Of a stretch of 64,000 nucleotides of DNA, positions 26,601 through 35,531 are shown piece after piece; position 1 is the stretch's first letter; each line of letters begins with the position of its first letter. The stretch covers positions 1 through 64,000 of the forward strand of contig JAIBAP010000011.1 of the NCBI GenBank assembly GCA_019695115.1, written 5' to 3'. The notes under the pieces were generated by a model that was given only the letters and a program-made list of their open reading frames with translations, ran no database searches and was not told where the DNA came from. Source of the stretch: Caldilineales bacterium (lineage in GTDB: Bacteria; Chloroflexota; Anaerolineae; J102). Position numbers and translations under genes: made by a program.

Positions 26601-27377
26601 GCCAGCTGGGATGATCTTCAGGTTTCCGGCCAGATCGGCGGCCCCGGCTGGAACCTGGGCGGCGGCTTCGTCTCGCCCTACCGGTTGTGGCTGGGGACGG
26701 ACAATGGCCTGTATTACAGCGAGGACGCCGGGCAGTTCTGGAACAAAGCCACGGGGCTGGTTCCTGGTGTGGGGGTCAGCGTCGATCTCGACGATCCCAA
26801 CTCCCTCTGGACGACGGGGGTGCTGCCGGGGAACTATCGAGGCGTGATCCGCAGCACCAACGGCGGTTCGAGCTGGGAGGCGGCGGGGTTGGGGATCAAC
26901 GATTTCGGCTCGGCCGGTTACAACCTCCTCATCCACCCCGACGCCCACAACATGCTGTTCGCCATCGTCTGGGGCCGGCGAGGCGTCATCCACCTCTACC
27001 GCGGCCAATCGCCCGGCCTGTGGAGCGACATTGCCCCGCCCATCACCGGCAATCCCTTCCCGGCGCCGCCTTTGTTGGGCCTGGCCCTGCGCTCGCAAGA
27101 TGGTTCGCTCTGGGCGGGCGGTGTGAATGGCGCCCTGCTCTACACCCCCAACCCTCTGGAAATGAGCGGTGCAGCCGTCGTCTGGCAACCGGCGACCAAT
27201 TTCGGCCCCAACCACTTTGCCCAGCCCCTGGCCTGGGGCGCCGGCCCCAGCCTCTACCTCACCCTCCACCGCTACACCGGCGACCAGAGCAACGGTTACA
27301 CCCATGCCGGCGGCGCCTTCTTGCGCAGCGACGATGGGGGGCAAACGTGGCTGCAACTCACGCTTCCCAGCCCCTAA
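23619..27377 (+). CDS. Secreted BNR/sialidase-type beta-propeller protein
   Basis: Exported protein of 1252 residues. A signal peptide (RLLGLAMAALLIATLSLAALPP) is followed by repeats of the type STDAGATW or SDDGGxxW, at least ten visible, giving two or more beta-propeller domains. Around residue 710-880 is a jelly-roll-like segment beginning CTELLLNRGFEFEGGW. A Thr/Pro linker (residues about 883-955) contains LWLPIIL in its middle, then a second propeller follows. A GGGGGAG ribosome site supports the start at 23619. BNR proteins include sialidases and photosystem assembly factors; no catalytic signature is visible, so binding or stress sensing at the cell surface is possible. Stop codon lies in a hairpin. 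Confidence 0.88.
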   Translation: MSKQASTSYRLLGLAMAALLIATLSLAALPPASPPVAAETLGWISLDGPRGGPAQALALSPDFVHDRAVWGGGGRDFGRASWGGRGIFRSNDGGVHWAFAGGPVNGALLDLALSPGWPAHGVAVAGFWAGVWVTTDAGASWQQTSGIETPGSPFLIDAVALSPDYQHDFSFMAGSAYGGIYRTTDGGVTWARTADAAPVRRLSWHPTDAGAVLAAAADGLWRSTDAGATWSRSVSDTQVFDVAFQPLHDVAYATFGQQVQRSTDAGATWQVFGNQADASYDAIGVSADGAGLFVAAGPVLYRYDAGGFAALPPSLAGKPILRLAVSPTFATDHTLLAGTLDGVWLSSDGGISFSLSDGFYPLGVNALAAEPGYDGNDDLFAAGNQGVWRRASGHWRPTGPGMISVLAAGVPDVAVSPAYAADATLFASRVSGVSIGGSLYKSTNRGDTWVLKKNAAYVSQVLPSPAFAADQRVFMLADSRVHYSTDGGETWDFSPYWLTYPNAAYRFTLSATFAADQTVIAAGYDLHRSTDAGLTWQTAPAPPPIIPPENGPGWQANRLLAAAPGVYFLAIYRYDADPPYARHDQLWRSDDSGLHWGRVNNAPDFAISSIATGPNFISAPTIYLATYDPNTYDETPLPSDLYRSTDGGLTWHNLGGLPDGSQMNTLLAPPVLPTALLVGSETGVWQLETAGAPTATPPPCTELLLNRGFEFEGGWRIPTTSYPARRTTEKHYHGAFSMLTGIPIAADNRRSYSDFSQDVSLPAANSLRLRLWRWPQSSASSQSPASDQPDLAAIRSAQTLDDFEAALRDLAGDLQYGMVITQPDNRIHYLFARLDDQRAWINAEFDLQAFVGKTVRLQFGTYNDGAGPVAAQYFDLLSLQACQATPTPTRTPTATRTPGITATPTATVPLHPVLWLPIILRQFAHARPTVTPTMTATPTSAPTSTPTPSPTPTPTLPFSFDATYPLYALAQPTTPASLYVLDSLGRVLRSTDRGASWDDLQVSGQIGGPGWNLGGGFVSPYRLWLGTDNGLYYSEDAGQFWNKATGLVPGVGVSVDLDDPNSLWTTGVLPGNYRGVIRSTNGGSSWEAAGLGINDFGSAGYNLLIHPDAHNMLFAIVWGRRGVIHLYRGQSPGLWSDIAPPITGNPFPAPPLLGLALRSQDGSLWAGGVNGALLYTPNPLEMSGAAVVWQPATNFGPNHFAQPLAWGAGPSLYLTLHRYTGDQSNGYTHAGGAFLRSDDGGQTWLQLTLPSP

Positions 27378-27402
27378 AGGTTTTGCAAGCCTTCAGGGGC
27401 TG
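27368..27402. repeat. Hairpin supplying the stop codons of two convergent genes
   Basis: Arms CAGCCCCTAAAGG (27368-27380) and CCTTCAGGGGCTG (27390-27402) match at 12 of 13 positions. TAA at 27375-27377 stops the BNR gene, and TAG on the other strand (27374-27376) stops the 7TM gene, so the two coding regions overlap by four bases. Confidence 0.85.
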
Positions 27403-28090
27403 CACTCGCAGGTCGGCGCTCGCCCAGCGCATACTGGAAGCCGACGAACATAACGATCACCCCCAGCAACTCACTGAGGTAGAGCAAAGCCGGGATGCCC
27501 GCCCGCTGGAAGACGCCGCCAAAGGCCGGGAACAGGGCGCCGGCCGCGATCAGGATATTGCCCACCACCCGATTGAGCAGCACACGCTTGCGCCAAAACA
27601 GCCAGGATGAGTAGATCGCCCCACCCACGAGCAGGATCGTGCCGAAAAGATTGAAGAAGGGGGTGAGGATACGCACGCCCGGCGTGACGATGGCGTGCCC
27701 GCTCATCTCGCCGCCGAGCATCTGGCTGGGGTCGAGTTGGGCGCTGAAAACGCGCCAGGCGGCGAAAAGCGAGCCGGCCAGGAGCACGGCGAACAGAACC
27801 CAGGCCCGGCGGCGGCGCATCAACAAGAACGCCGTGCCCAGGCCCAGCCAGGCGGCAGCAAAAAAGGCGCCAAAAAGGTACCACAGTCGGAACACCAGCG
27901 GGTTCCAACCGGCGATGGCGTGGAGCATCTCCATGGCAGCGCCGCCGCCAAAGAACAAAAGGCCGATGCCCCAGAACAACGAGTGCGGTTTGCGGCCATT
28001 GCGCCAGCGCCTGAGCACCAGAAAGGCAAAGACGAAGGCGATAAGGGTCGTGGCGGCCGGCAGGATCGAAACAAGGGTGCGGGTAGTCAT
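27374..28090 (-). CDS. Seven-helix membrane protein of unknown function
   Basis: A 238-residue polytopic protein with about seven hydrophobic segments (for example LPAATTLIAFVFAFLVLR and AWVLFAVLLAGSLFAAWRVF). I do not recognise its function; it lies near the cytochrome oxidase genes but on the opposite strand. The last residues PEGLQNL are encoded by a hairpin shared with the BNR gene end. Confidence 0.7.
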   Translation of the reverse strand: MTTRTLVSILPAATTLIAFVFAFLVLRRWRNGRKPHSLFWGIGLLFFGGGAAMEMLHAIAGWNPLVFRLWYLFGAFFAAAWLGLGTAFLLMRRRRAWVLFAVLLAGSLFAAWRVFSAQLDPSQMLGGEMSGHAIVTPGVRILTPFFNLFGTILLVGGAIYSSWLFWRKRVLLNRVVGNILIAAGALFPAFGGVFQRAGIPALLYLSELLGVIVMFVGFQYALGERRPASAAPEGLQNL

Positions 28091-28120
28091 GGCAGGGGTC
28101 GCAGGCGGGCTGCGGTCGCG

Positions 28121-28255
28121 TCAGAGCCGGGTGAGAACGACGGCGAGGACGGCGATCAGAACGAGGAGCAAGAGGAAAGCGAGCGTGGCCAGGGCGATGG
28201 GGACGACGCGTTCGTAACGATCGGGTGCGCGGCGGGGAGGGCGCGAATCGGGCAT
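28121..28255 (-). CDS. Small single-pass membrane protein, 44 residues
   Basis: Basic N-terminus (MPDSRPPRRAPDRYERV) and one hydrophobic helix (VPIALATLAFLLLLVLIAVL). It lies upstream of the 7TM gene on the same strand, 30 bases apart. No family recognised. The ATG at 28255 was chosen over a longer reading because the extension is unconserved. Confidence 0.6.
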   Translation of the reverse strand: MPDSRPPRRAPDRYERVVPIALATLAFLLLLVLIAVLAVVLTRL

Positions 28256-28420
28256 AGGGGATGGCAGGGATGAAGAAACGGCGCTCAGGAAACTATGAAA
28301 AGTTATAGAAAGATTCAAGATTCTATGCCGATCTCGTTGCCGCTGTCAATTCCAGGAGCGATTGCCAGGCCTGATGATTGATAGCGGAGCAAGCACCCCC
28401 AGGTGCGGCTTGTGGCTATA

Positions 28421-28582
28421 GAACCCGCACGTTGGCGTGCTCGACTCCGCAGACGGCCTCGGACAGCAGGGACTGACAAATGAACCTGCCGTATTTCGGC
28501 AGAACCCGCACATGGGCGTGCTCGACTCCGCAGACGGCTTCGGACAGTAAGGACTGACAAATCACCTGCTGCATTTCGTAAG
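28421..28582. repeat. Two direct copies of an 81-bp unit
   Basis: Copies at 28421-28501 and 28502-28582 agree strongly over their first 62 bases (GAACCCGCAC, GGCGTGCTCGACTCCGCAGA, GGACTGACAAAT) and less at the end. The unit length is a multiple of three, so the minus strand reads a 27-residue repeat, but neither strand looks like a gene. Confidence 0.85.
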
Positions 28583-28610
28583 CCGTCTTGCCTAGAAATC
28601 TCAACGATGA

Positions 28611-28640
28611 TTAGCCGCCCTTTAAGCTGCTGTTTATAAT
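28611..28640 (+). promoter_or_regulatory. Candidate promoter of the ba3 oxidase operon
   Basis: TATAAT (28635-28640) with TTAGCC 18 bases upstream (28611-28616), 65 bases before the first gene of the oxidase operon. Confidence 0.5.
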
Positions 28641-28704
28641 AGCCCGGCCCCACCCAGGCAACCACAAATCACCGTCATCCTGCGATCCACCCGGAGTCAA
28701 TGCC

Positions 28705-28830
28705 ATGAGCAACCACCCTCCCGATGACGACTTCAACCCCATCGGTACAGTCTGGATCATGATCCTTTTCTTCTTTCTGATCATAGCCTTCTGGGGCTAT
28801 GCCTACATCGAAATGCTGTTGCGGAGCTGA
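28705..28830 (+). CDS. Cytochrome c oxidase subunit IIa-like peptide
   Basis: A 41-residue peptide reading MSNHPPDDDFNPIGTVWI, then one hydrophobic helix (MILFFFLIIAFWGYAYI) and EMLLRS. Its position directly before subunits II and I matches the tiny single-helix subunit IIa of ba3-type oxidases. It precedes the subunit II gene by 13 bases. GGAG (28692-28695) sits 9 bases upstream. I infer the function from size, helix and position. Confidence 0.75.
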   Translation: MSNHPPDDDFNPIGTVWIMILFFFLIIAFWGYAYIEMLLRS

Positions 28831-28843
28831 GGAGCCGAGACCT

Positions 28844-29323
28844 ATGCATGTCCATCGCTATGAACGAGCCTGGGCCTACTTTTCCATAGGGCTTGTATTC
28901 GTCTTCTTCCTGGCCATCGTCACCGCCGCCCTGGCCGGTGGCATTCAGGCGCCGGCGCCGGTGGGACAGGTCGACCCCAACGACCTTTCGGGCACCGATT
29001 TTGCCCGCCCGGGGCTGCGGGAACTCTCACCGGGGCACTACGAAGCCTATATCCTCGCCCAGAACTGGACCTGGACGCCGAACGAGATCCGCATCCCGGC
29101 CGGTTCCAGGCTCACCCTCTATCTCACCTCCGCCGATGTCCAGCATGGCTTCAAGGTGGAGGACACCAATCTGAATGGGATGGTGGTGCCCGGCCAGGTG
29201 ACGAAGCTGTCGCGCACCTTCAAGACGCCCGGCGAATACCTGATCGTCTGCCACGAATACTGCGGCAACAATCATCACAACATGAGCGGTAAGATCATCG
29301 TCGAAGCCGCCGCCGCTGAGTGA
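28844..29323 (+). CDS. ba3-type cytochrome c oxidase subunit II
   Basis: A 159-residue CuA-bearing subunit. One N-terminal helix (WAYFSIGLVFVFFLAIVTAAL) anchors a cupredoxin domain. The CuA motif CHEYCGNNHHNM near residue 136 has both cysteines, the glutamate and the terminal His/Met ligands; the upstream HGFKVED supplies the other His. It accepts electrons from a soluble cytochrome c and passes them to subunit I. The start at 28844 follows GAG-GAG-CC and avoids a longer frame with a Cys-rich leader. Confidence 0.94.
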   Translation: MHVHRYERAWAYFSIGLVFVFFLAIVTAALAGGIQAPAPVGQVDPNDLSGTDFARPGLRELSPGHYEAYILAQNWTWTPNEIRIPAGSRLTLYLTSADVQHGFKVEDTNLNGMVVPGQVTKLSRTFKTPGEYLIVCHEYCGNNHHNMSGKIIVEAAAAE

Positions 29324-29350
29324 TTCGGACATTCCTTGGAGAAAGCGCTC

Positions 29351-30994
<1,644 letters not shown>

Positions 30995-31030
30995 CGGTCC
31001 CCTCACCCTGGCAGGCGGCGCAACTGCACA

Positions 31031-31077
31031 AAAAGCGGGGGCGCACACAGATCAGAACTCTGTGCGCCCCCGCTTTT
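31031..31077. terminator. Bidirectional terminator with a 17-bp perfect stem
   Basis: Arms AAAAGCGGGGGCGCACA (31031-31047) and its exact complement (31061-31077) surround a 13-base loop, with T-runs on both strands. It sits between the convergent oxidase operon and the cytochrome c gene. Confidence 0.95.
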
Positions 31078-31098
31078 GCTGCGATCACAGGGCCGGTC

Positions 31099-31914
31099 TC
31101 ATTGCATCAGGCCGGATGTTTCGAGGTGGTCGTGGACGGCGGCAAAGGCGTCGGCCTGGGCCTGGGTGATGCTGCCGGCCTTGACCAGGGCCGCCAGCAT
31201 GGCTGCCTGCTGTTCCACCGGGTTGCCGGTGGCGACGGCGTTGGGGTTGGCCGTTCGGTAGGCGTCCAGCGCCTCATGCACGGCTGCGAATGTGTCGGCT
31301 TCGGACTGCGTGAGCACAGCCTCTGCCACTGCCTGGGCCAGAATCTGGCGGCGTTGTGTCGCCTCGGCCAGGGGGTCGAAGGCGGCGCCACCCAATCCCA
31401 ACCGCGGCGCCACCGTGCCTGCGCTCAACGCCCGCACGTACTGGATTGCCTGCCAGCGTTCCTCTTCGCTCAGAACCTCCTTCCACGTCGGCATGGCCGT
31501 GCCAAAAGGCGCTCCCCCCTCGCTCACCCGCCAGAAGAGATAATCCTCGCCCATCATCTGGCTGGTGTGGGCGATGGGGACAGGAGCAGGGTCGAGCGCG
31601 GCGGCGGTCGGGCCATCACCCATGCCGCCATCGCCATGACAGGTGGCGCAGTGCGTGGTATACACCGCGGCCCCGCGCGCCAGAACCTCCTCCGACGCCG
31701 CCATGGGGCTGGTCTGGCCCTTGTACGGCTCAGGGACAGGGGCGCGATGGCGCTCCATCATCCCGCTTCGCATCCCCATGCGCATCCCCATCCCGCCGGT
31801 CGTGGTGGTTGGGGTCGAATCCGAGGTGTTGGCCGGGGCCGCAGCCGGGGTCGGGGCGAGGGCGCTGCATCCGGCCAGCAGCAGCAGTAGAGTGAAGAGA
31901 ACGAGCTTTTTCAT
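31099..31914 (-). CDS. Lipoprotein cytochrome c with helical C-terminal repeats
   Basis: A 271-residue lipoprotein (lipobox LLLLAGCSAL, Cys at about residue 16) with one c-type heme motif CATCHGDG near residue 89 and an axial methionine later (MPTW). It probably donates electrons to the ba3 oxidase encoded convergently next to it. Two similar helical units end the protein (ADTFAAVHEALDAY and ADAFAAVHDHLETS), an unusual extension of unknown role. A Met-rich segment (GGMGMRMGMRSGMME) between the anchor and heme domain could bind copper or be a linker. Confidence 0.88.
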   Translation of the reverse strand: MKKLVLFTLLLLLAGCSALAPTPAAAPANTSDSTPTTTTGGMGMRMGMRSGMMERHRAPVPEPYKGQTSPMAASEEVLARGAAVYTTHCATCHGDGGMGDGPTAAALDPAPVPIAHTSQMMGEDYLFWRVSEGGAPFGTAMPTWKEVLSEEERWQAIQYVRALSAGTVAPRLGLGGAAFDPLAEATQRRQILAQAVAEAVLTQSEADTFAAVHEALDAYRTANPNAVATGNPVEQQAAMLAALVKAGSITQAQADAFAAVHDHLETSGLMQ

Positions 31915-32032
31915 GGTGATCCTTGTCATCGGGTGCAGCCTGGCTGCGAGTTGTTGCCAGACAGCATAGCACCCACGCGCCCCGATGTCTCCGACTTAAG
32001 TCGAATACAGTTGCTGCTTTCGTGATTCGAGT

Positions 32033-33115
32033 TCAGGCGATCAAATCAATCGCCACCCTGGCCACGGTGGGCGGGTGCAGCAGCATGTTGGCGTAGGTGG
32101 CGTTGGCCATCGGACAGGCGCATTCTTTCTGGTAGATGCTGCGGCGTAGGGCCTGCATCTCGGCGCTGAACCAGAGCGGGCGGATGTCGTAGCCGGTCTG
32201 ACGCAGGTTGCCCACAGGCTCGGCGCGGATGCAGCACGACCACAGGTCGCCGTTGGGGGCGATGTGGGCGCTGGCCCAACCGGCATAGCAATCGATCACC
32301 TGGCGCTGCTCGAACAGCGTGCGCCTGGCGATCTGATAGTACTGCGCCCGGAAGCCCTGCGTGAAGCGGGCGAAGCCTTTGGCCGGGGCTTTCTTCGCCT
32401 GCTCGCTGAGGAAATCGGCAATCGGCGCGTAGACCTCTGGCTGCGGGGTGATGCCCCAGCCCACCGTGTCTAGCTCGACCCGTTCTTCGGCCACCTCGGT
32501 GATATAGCTGTCGGGCTGCAGAAAACTCAGGCCATCGTAGATCTGGCGGAAACGGTGGGCGTTGAAACGGCTGATGACGGTGTGGACGGTGACGAGCAGG
32601 TTGGGATGCCTGGCCTTGAGCGCCTTCAGGCCCTGCCAGGTTGCCATCGCCCGCTCCCAGTTGCCCGGCACCCCGCGGATGTCGTCGTGCTCATCGCCCA
32701 CGCCATCGAGTGAGAGGTTGATGCCCACGTCCGTGCCCTGGCATTCGCGGCAGATGTGGTCGGCCTGGGCCAGGATCCTGTCGGTGAGCAGGCCGTTGGT
32801 GGGGATGGTGATGTAGCTGGGCCGGCAATGCCGATAACCGGCGATCACCATCTCGTCCAGGTCAGAGCGCAGAAAGGGTTCGCCGCCGGTAAAGGTGAGA
32901 TACTCGACCGAGCGCCCCAGGCTGGCGAAGACCTGGTCCCATTCCGCCACCGTCATGTCGTCGTTTGGCTTGCGCCAGATGTCGCAAGTGCGGCATTTGG
33001 AGTTGCAGCGGAAGCTGATGGAGATGACGACCGAGAATGGCAGCAGCCTGGGCCAGCCAAAACGGCGGAAACTCCAATAGGCTGGGAGACGAGGGGCGAG
33101 GGAGAGGAGGGACAT
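32033..33115 (-). CDS. Radical SAM protein
   Basis: Radical SAM enzyme of 360 residues; CNSKCRTC (about residues 37-44) holds the [4Fe-4S] cysteines and TFTGGEP follows near residue 72. The C-terminal part has further Cys ([16 protein letters not shown]), suggesting an auxiliary cluster of SPASM type. Substrate unknown; such enzymes include peptide maturases, but no precursor peptide gene is seen. The start codon follows a CT-rich repeat ending in CCCGCCCCC, and the divergent upstream region holds a perfect inverted repeat. Confidence 0.92.
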   Translation of the reverse strand: MSLLSLAPRLPAYWSFRRFGWPRLLPFSVVISISFRCNSKCRTCDIWRKPNDDMTVAEWDQVFASLGRSVEYLTFTGGEPFLRSDLDEMVIAGYRHCRPSYITIPTNGLLTDRILAQADHICRECQGTDVGINLSLDGVGDEHDDIRGVPGNWERAMATWQGLKALKARHPNLLVTVHTVISRFNAHRFRQIYDGLSFLQPDSYITEVAEERVELDTVGWGITPQPEVYAPIADFLSEQAKKAPAKGFARFTQGFRAQYYQIARRTLFEQRQVIDCYAGWASAHIAPNGDLWSCCIRAEPVGNLRQTGYDIRPLWFSAEMQALRRSIYQKECACPMANATYANMLLHPPTVARVAIDLIA

Positions 33116-33190
33116 GGGGGCGGGAGGGGGAGAGGGGGAGAGGCAGGGACGCAGGGAGGGGGAGACGCAGGGAGGGGGAGAGGGTGGGAA
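33116..33190 (-). repeat. CT-rich repeat before radical SAM gene
   Basis: On the minus strand the tract reads CTCCCCCTCCCTGCGTC units and ends with CCCGCCCCC next to the ATG. It shares the TCCCTGCGTC core with the repeat before the MetC-like gene. Confidence 0.9.
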
Positions 33191-33222
33191 ATCATTGTAG
33201 GGTGGGGGTGGGGAGGCGTCAA

Positions 33223-33248
33223 ATTTTTATGAAGAAGATCATAAAAAT
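33223..33248. promoter_or_regulatory. Inverted repeat in divergent promoter region
   Basis: ATTTTTATGA (33223-33232) and TCATAAAAAT (33239-33248) are exact complements around six bases. It lies between divergent genes (radical SAM minus, glycosidase-like plus) and is AT-rich in a GC-rich region, typical of an operator or shared promoter. Confidence 0.55.
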
Positions 33249-33353
33249 AGGGCGGCGCCGGTTGCCGGTCGGCGTTATGCCGCCCGGCGACTTGCCGCAG
33301 CGGGGGCGCAGCCGGAGTTGTCATTTTCTGGCGGCGTCGGGGACAATGCCCCG

Positions 33354-34205
33354 ATGCGCTTGCTTCTCTCCCTGGCCGTCCTGTTCCTGGCGGCCGCCTG
33401 CATCCCGGCGCCCGCCATCGTCCCTACCGATACGGCTGCGCCCCTGCCCTTGACCGCCTCGCCCTCGGCAGAAACGCCGGCCCCATCGCCTTCCCTGGCG
33501 CCTACCCCCGTCCCCGCCCCCACCCTGGCCCCGGCCGGCTTCTGGCAGCCGCTGTTCCCCGGCGCCGAGGTTCTGACCACGGGCGACGGCCTCACCGCCA
33601 TCCGCCATCTGGCCGCGGGCGTCCGCTACAGCCATCGTTTCGAGCCAGACCCCGGCCAAGGCCGCGGGGTGGGCGGCTGGCTATCGGCCGATGGGCAGGC
33701 GCGGGCGGCGATCAATTGCGGCTTCTACCTGCAAGAAGACGCCGGCTACCGGCACATTGGCTTGTTGATGACCAATGGCGAAGGTCCCACCAGATTGCGG
33801 AGCCGCTGGGGAGGGGTGCTGATCGTCCGCGATGGCGCCGCCTTTGTGGTGCGCAACCCGCAACGCCTGCTGGCCCCCGCCACACTGGGCTTGCAGGGCT
33901 GGCCGATGCTGGTGGAAGCGCGGGCCGTCATCCCAGGATTGAACGACGAGGACAACGACCGCCGCACAGCCGCAGGCGTGGATGGGCAGGGCCGGGTGGT
34001 GTGGGTGGCGGATGCCAGGGGGAGGACGCTGGCCGACTTCGCCCACCGGCTCTTGCGGCCCGACCTGGGGTTGGTGGATGCCGTCAACCTGGACGGAGGC
34101 TCGTCCACCGGTCTGCGCTGGCGGTGGACGCCGGTCTCACCGGCCAATGGCCCCGAAAGCCTGCCCGTCCCCTGCGCCCTCCTCCTGACGCCGCTCGAAC
34201 CCTGA
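33354..34205 (+). CDS. Phosphodiester glycosidase (NAGPA-domain) lipoprotein
   Basis: Secreted lipoprotein of 283 residues: lipobox FLAAAC (Cys 16) and a Thr/Pro/Ala linker, then a NAGPA-type domain (residues about 80-280). GGWLSADGQARAAINCGFY, DRRTAAGVDGQGRVVWV and NLDGGSSTGL are the family motifs. The family cleaves GlcNAc-1-phosphodiesters, and bacterial members may act on cell-wall or exopolysaccharide links. Start at 33354 was chosen because the extension upstream is unconserved. Confidence 0.85.
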   Translation: MRLLLSLAVLFLAAACIPAPAIVPTDTAAPLPLTASPSAETPAPSPSLAPTPVPAPTLAPAGFWQPLFPGAEVLTTGDGLTAIRHLAAGVRYSHRFEPDPGQGRGVGGWLSADGQARAAINCGFYLQEDAGYRHIGLLMTNGEGPTRLRSRWGGVLIVRDGAAFVVRNPQRLLAPATLGLQGWPMLVEARAVIPGLNDEDNDRRTAAGVDGQGRVVWVADARGRTLADFAHRLLRPDLGLVDAVNLDGGSSTGLRWRWTPVSPANGPESLPVPCALLLTPLEP

Positions 34206-34243
34206 AGCGCCCGAACATCGCCGAGGTTGGCTGGCTCTGCATT

Positions 34244-34272
34244 TTGACGCAGTGCGTCATACCTGCTAGAAT
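34244..34272 (+). promoter_or_regulatory. Promoter of acyl-CoA dehydrogenase gene
   Basis: TTGACG (34244-34249) and TAGAAT (34267-34272) are 17 bases apart, about 90 bases before the start codon; the match to the sigma-70 consensus is good. Confidence 0.7.
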
Positions 34273-34361
34273 GGGGTGACCCGAACAGAACTCCGATTGG
34301 GCCGGAAGCGCCGCCGTTTCTGGCCTTGTTCCCATCCATCACCCACAGCGAGGTGTCTGCA

Positions 34362-35495
34362 ATGCTCAATTTCATGCTATCGCCCGAGCAAAAAATGTTG
34401 CGCGATCTGGCGCACGACTTTGCCGAGAACGAGATCAAGCCCGTGGCCGAGTACTACGATCGCCACGAGGAATTTGCCTGGCCGATTGTCAAGAAAGCGG
34501 TCGAAAACGGGCTGTTCAGCGTCAATATTCCCGAGCAGTACGGCGGGCCGGGTATGAGCCTGCTGGAAGAGTGTATCATGAACGAAGAGCTGGCCTGGGG
34601 CTGCTCTGGTGTTCAAACCTCGCTGATGCTCAATTCGTTGGCCGGCCTGCCCATTCTCATCGCCGGCAACGAGGCGCAGAAACAAAAGTATCTGACCCGG
34701 ATGGCGGCGGGGACGCTGGCCGCCTATTGTGTGACCGAACCGGGGGCCGGTTCGGATGTGGCCGGGATGAAGACCTATGCCGAACGCCGGGGCGATGTCT
34801 ATGTCATCAACGGCGTCAAGACCTGGATCACCAACGGCCCGGTGGCCGACATCTTCGTTGTCTTCGCCAAGACCAATCGCGAGGCTCGCTACGAGGGCAT
34901 CAGCGCCTTCATCGCCGAGCGCGCGTGGGGCGTGAAGACCGGCAAACCCCTGCCCAAGATGGGTCAGCACGCCTCCAAGACCAGCGAGGTGTTTTTCGAG
35001 GATGTGGAAGTGCCGGTCGAGAACCGCCTGGGCCCGGAAGGCTCCGGTTTCCTGACGGCGATGAAGGTCTTCGATAGCTCGCGGCCGGCCGTGTCGGCGG
35101 CGGCGGTGGGTGTGGCCCGTCGCGCCTTCGAAGAGGCCACCGCCTACGCCAAGACGCGCATGGCCTATGGCAAGCCGATCATCGCCCAGCAAGGCGTCAG
35201 CTTCATGTTGGCCGACATGGCCATGAACATCGAGGCGGGCAGGCTGCTGGCGCGACAGGCGGCCTGGCTGCTGGATAACGGCCAGCCCAACACCGCGCAG
35301 GCGGCCTATGCCAAGGCTTTCTGCGCCGATATGTGCATGAAAGTGACCACCGACGCCGTGCAGGTTTTTGGCGGCTATGGCTATAGCCAGGAATATCCGG
35401 TGGAAAAGCTGATGCGCGATGCCAAGATCTACCAGATCTACGAAGGCACCAGCCAGGTCATGCGGCATATCATCTCGCGCGAATTGGCTCGCTAG
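34362..35495 (+). CDS. Acyl-CoA dehydrogenase
   Basis: FAD-dependent dehydrogenase of 377 residues that introduces an alpha-beta double bond into an acyl-CoA, passing electrons to ETF. The order is typical: FAENEIKPVAEYYDR, NIPEQYGGPGMS, YCVTEPGAGSDVAGMKT, the FAD loop WITNGPVADIFVV, and the catalytic base Glu in IYEGTSQVMRHII near residue 360. Chain-length preference cannot be read. Start at 34362 is preceded by GCGAGGTG. No other beta-oxidation genes are near. Confidence 0.96.
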   Translation: MLNFMLSPEQKMLRDLAHDFAENEIKPVAEYYDRHEEFAWPIVKKAVENGLFSVNIPEQYGGPGMSLLEECIMNEELAWGCSGVQTSLMLNSLAGLPILIAGNEAQKQKYLTRMAAGTLAAYCVTEPGAGSDVAGMKTYAERRGDVYVINGVKTWITNGPVADIFVVFAKTNREARYEGISAFIAERAWGVKTGKPLPKMGQHASKTSEVFFEDVEVPVENRLGPEGSGFLTAMKVFDSSRPAVSAAAVGVARRAFEEATAYAKTRMAYGKPIIAQQGVSFMLADMAMNIEAGRLLARQAAWLLDNGQPNTAQAAYAKAFCADMCMKVTTDAVQVFGGYGYSQEYPVEKLMRDAKIYQIYEGTSQVMRHIISRELAR

Positions 35496-35531
35496 ACGGG
35501 CCGCCGGCGGATGGTGGCGTCGCCCCACCTG

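Larger units (their letters stand above)
28256..28704. other. Gene-free stretch holding an 81-bp tandem repeat and the oxidase promoter
   Basis: I see no convincing gene in these 449 bases. They hold the tandem repeat at 28421-28582 and a -10/-35 pair at 28611-28640. A minus-strand reading frame through the repeats is discussed under rejected items. Confidence 0.6.

Noticed and set aside
28421-28582. CRISPR-like pair of direct repeats
   Set aside because: Only two copies of 81 bases with no regular spacer pattern and no cas genes; not a CRISPR array.
28416-28604. Reading frame on the minus strand through the 81-bp repeat
   Set aside because: It gives a peptide repeating GRFICQSLLSEAVCGVEH, but has no ribosome site and the adjacent frame is open as well; I treat it as repeat DNA.
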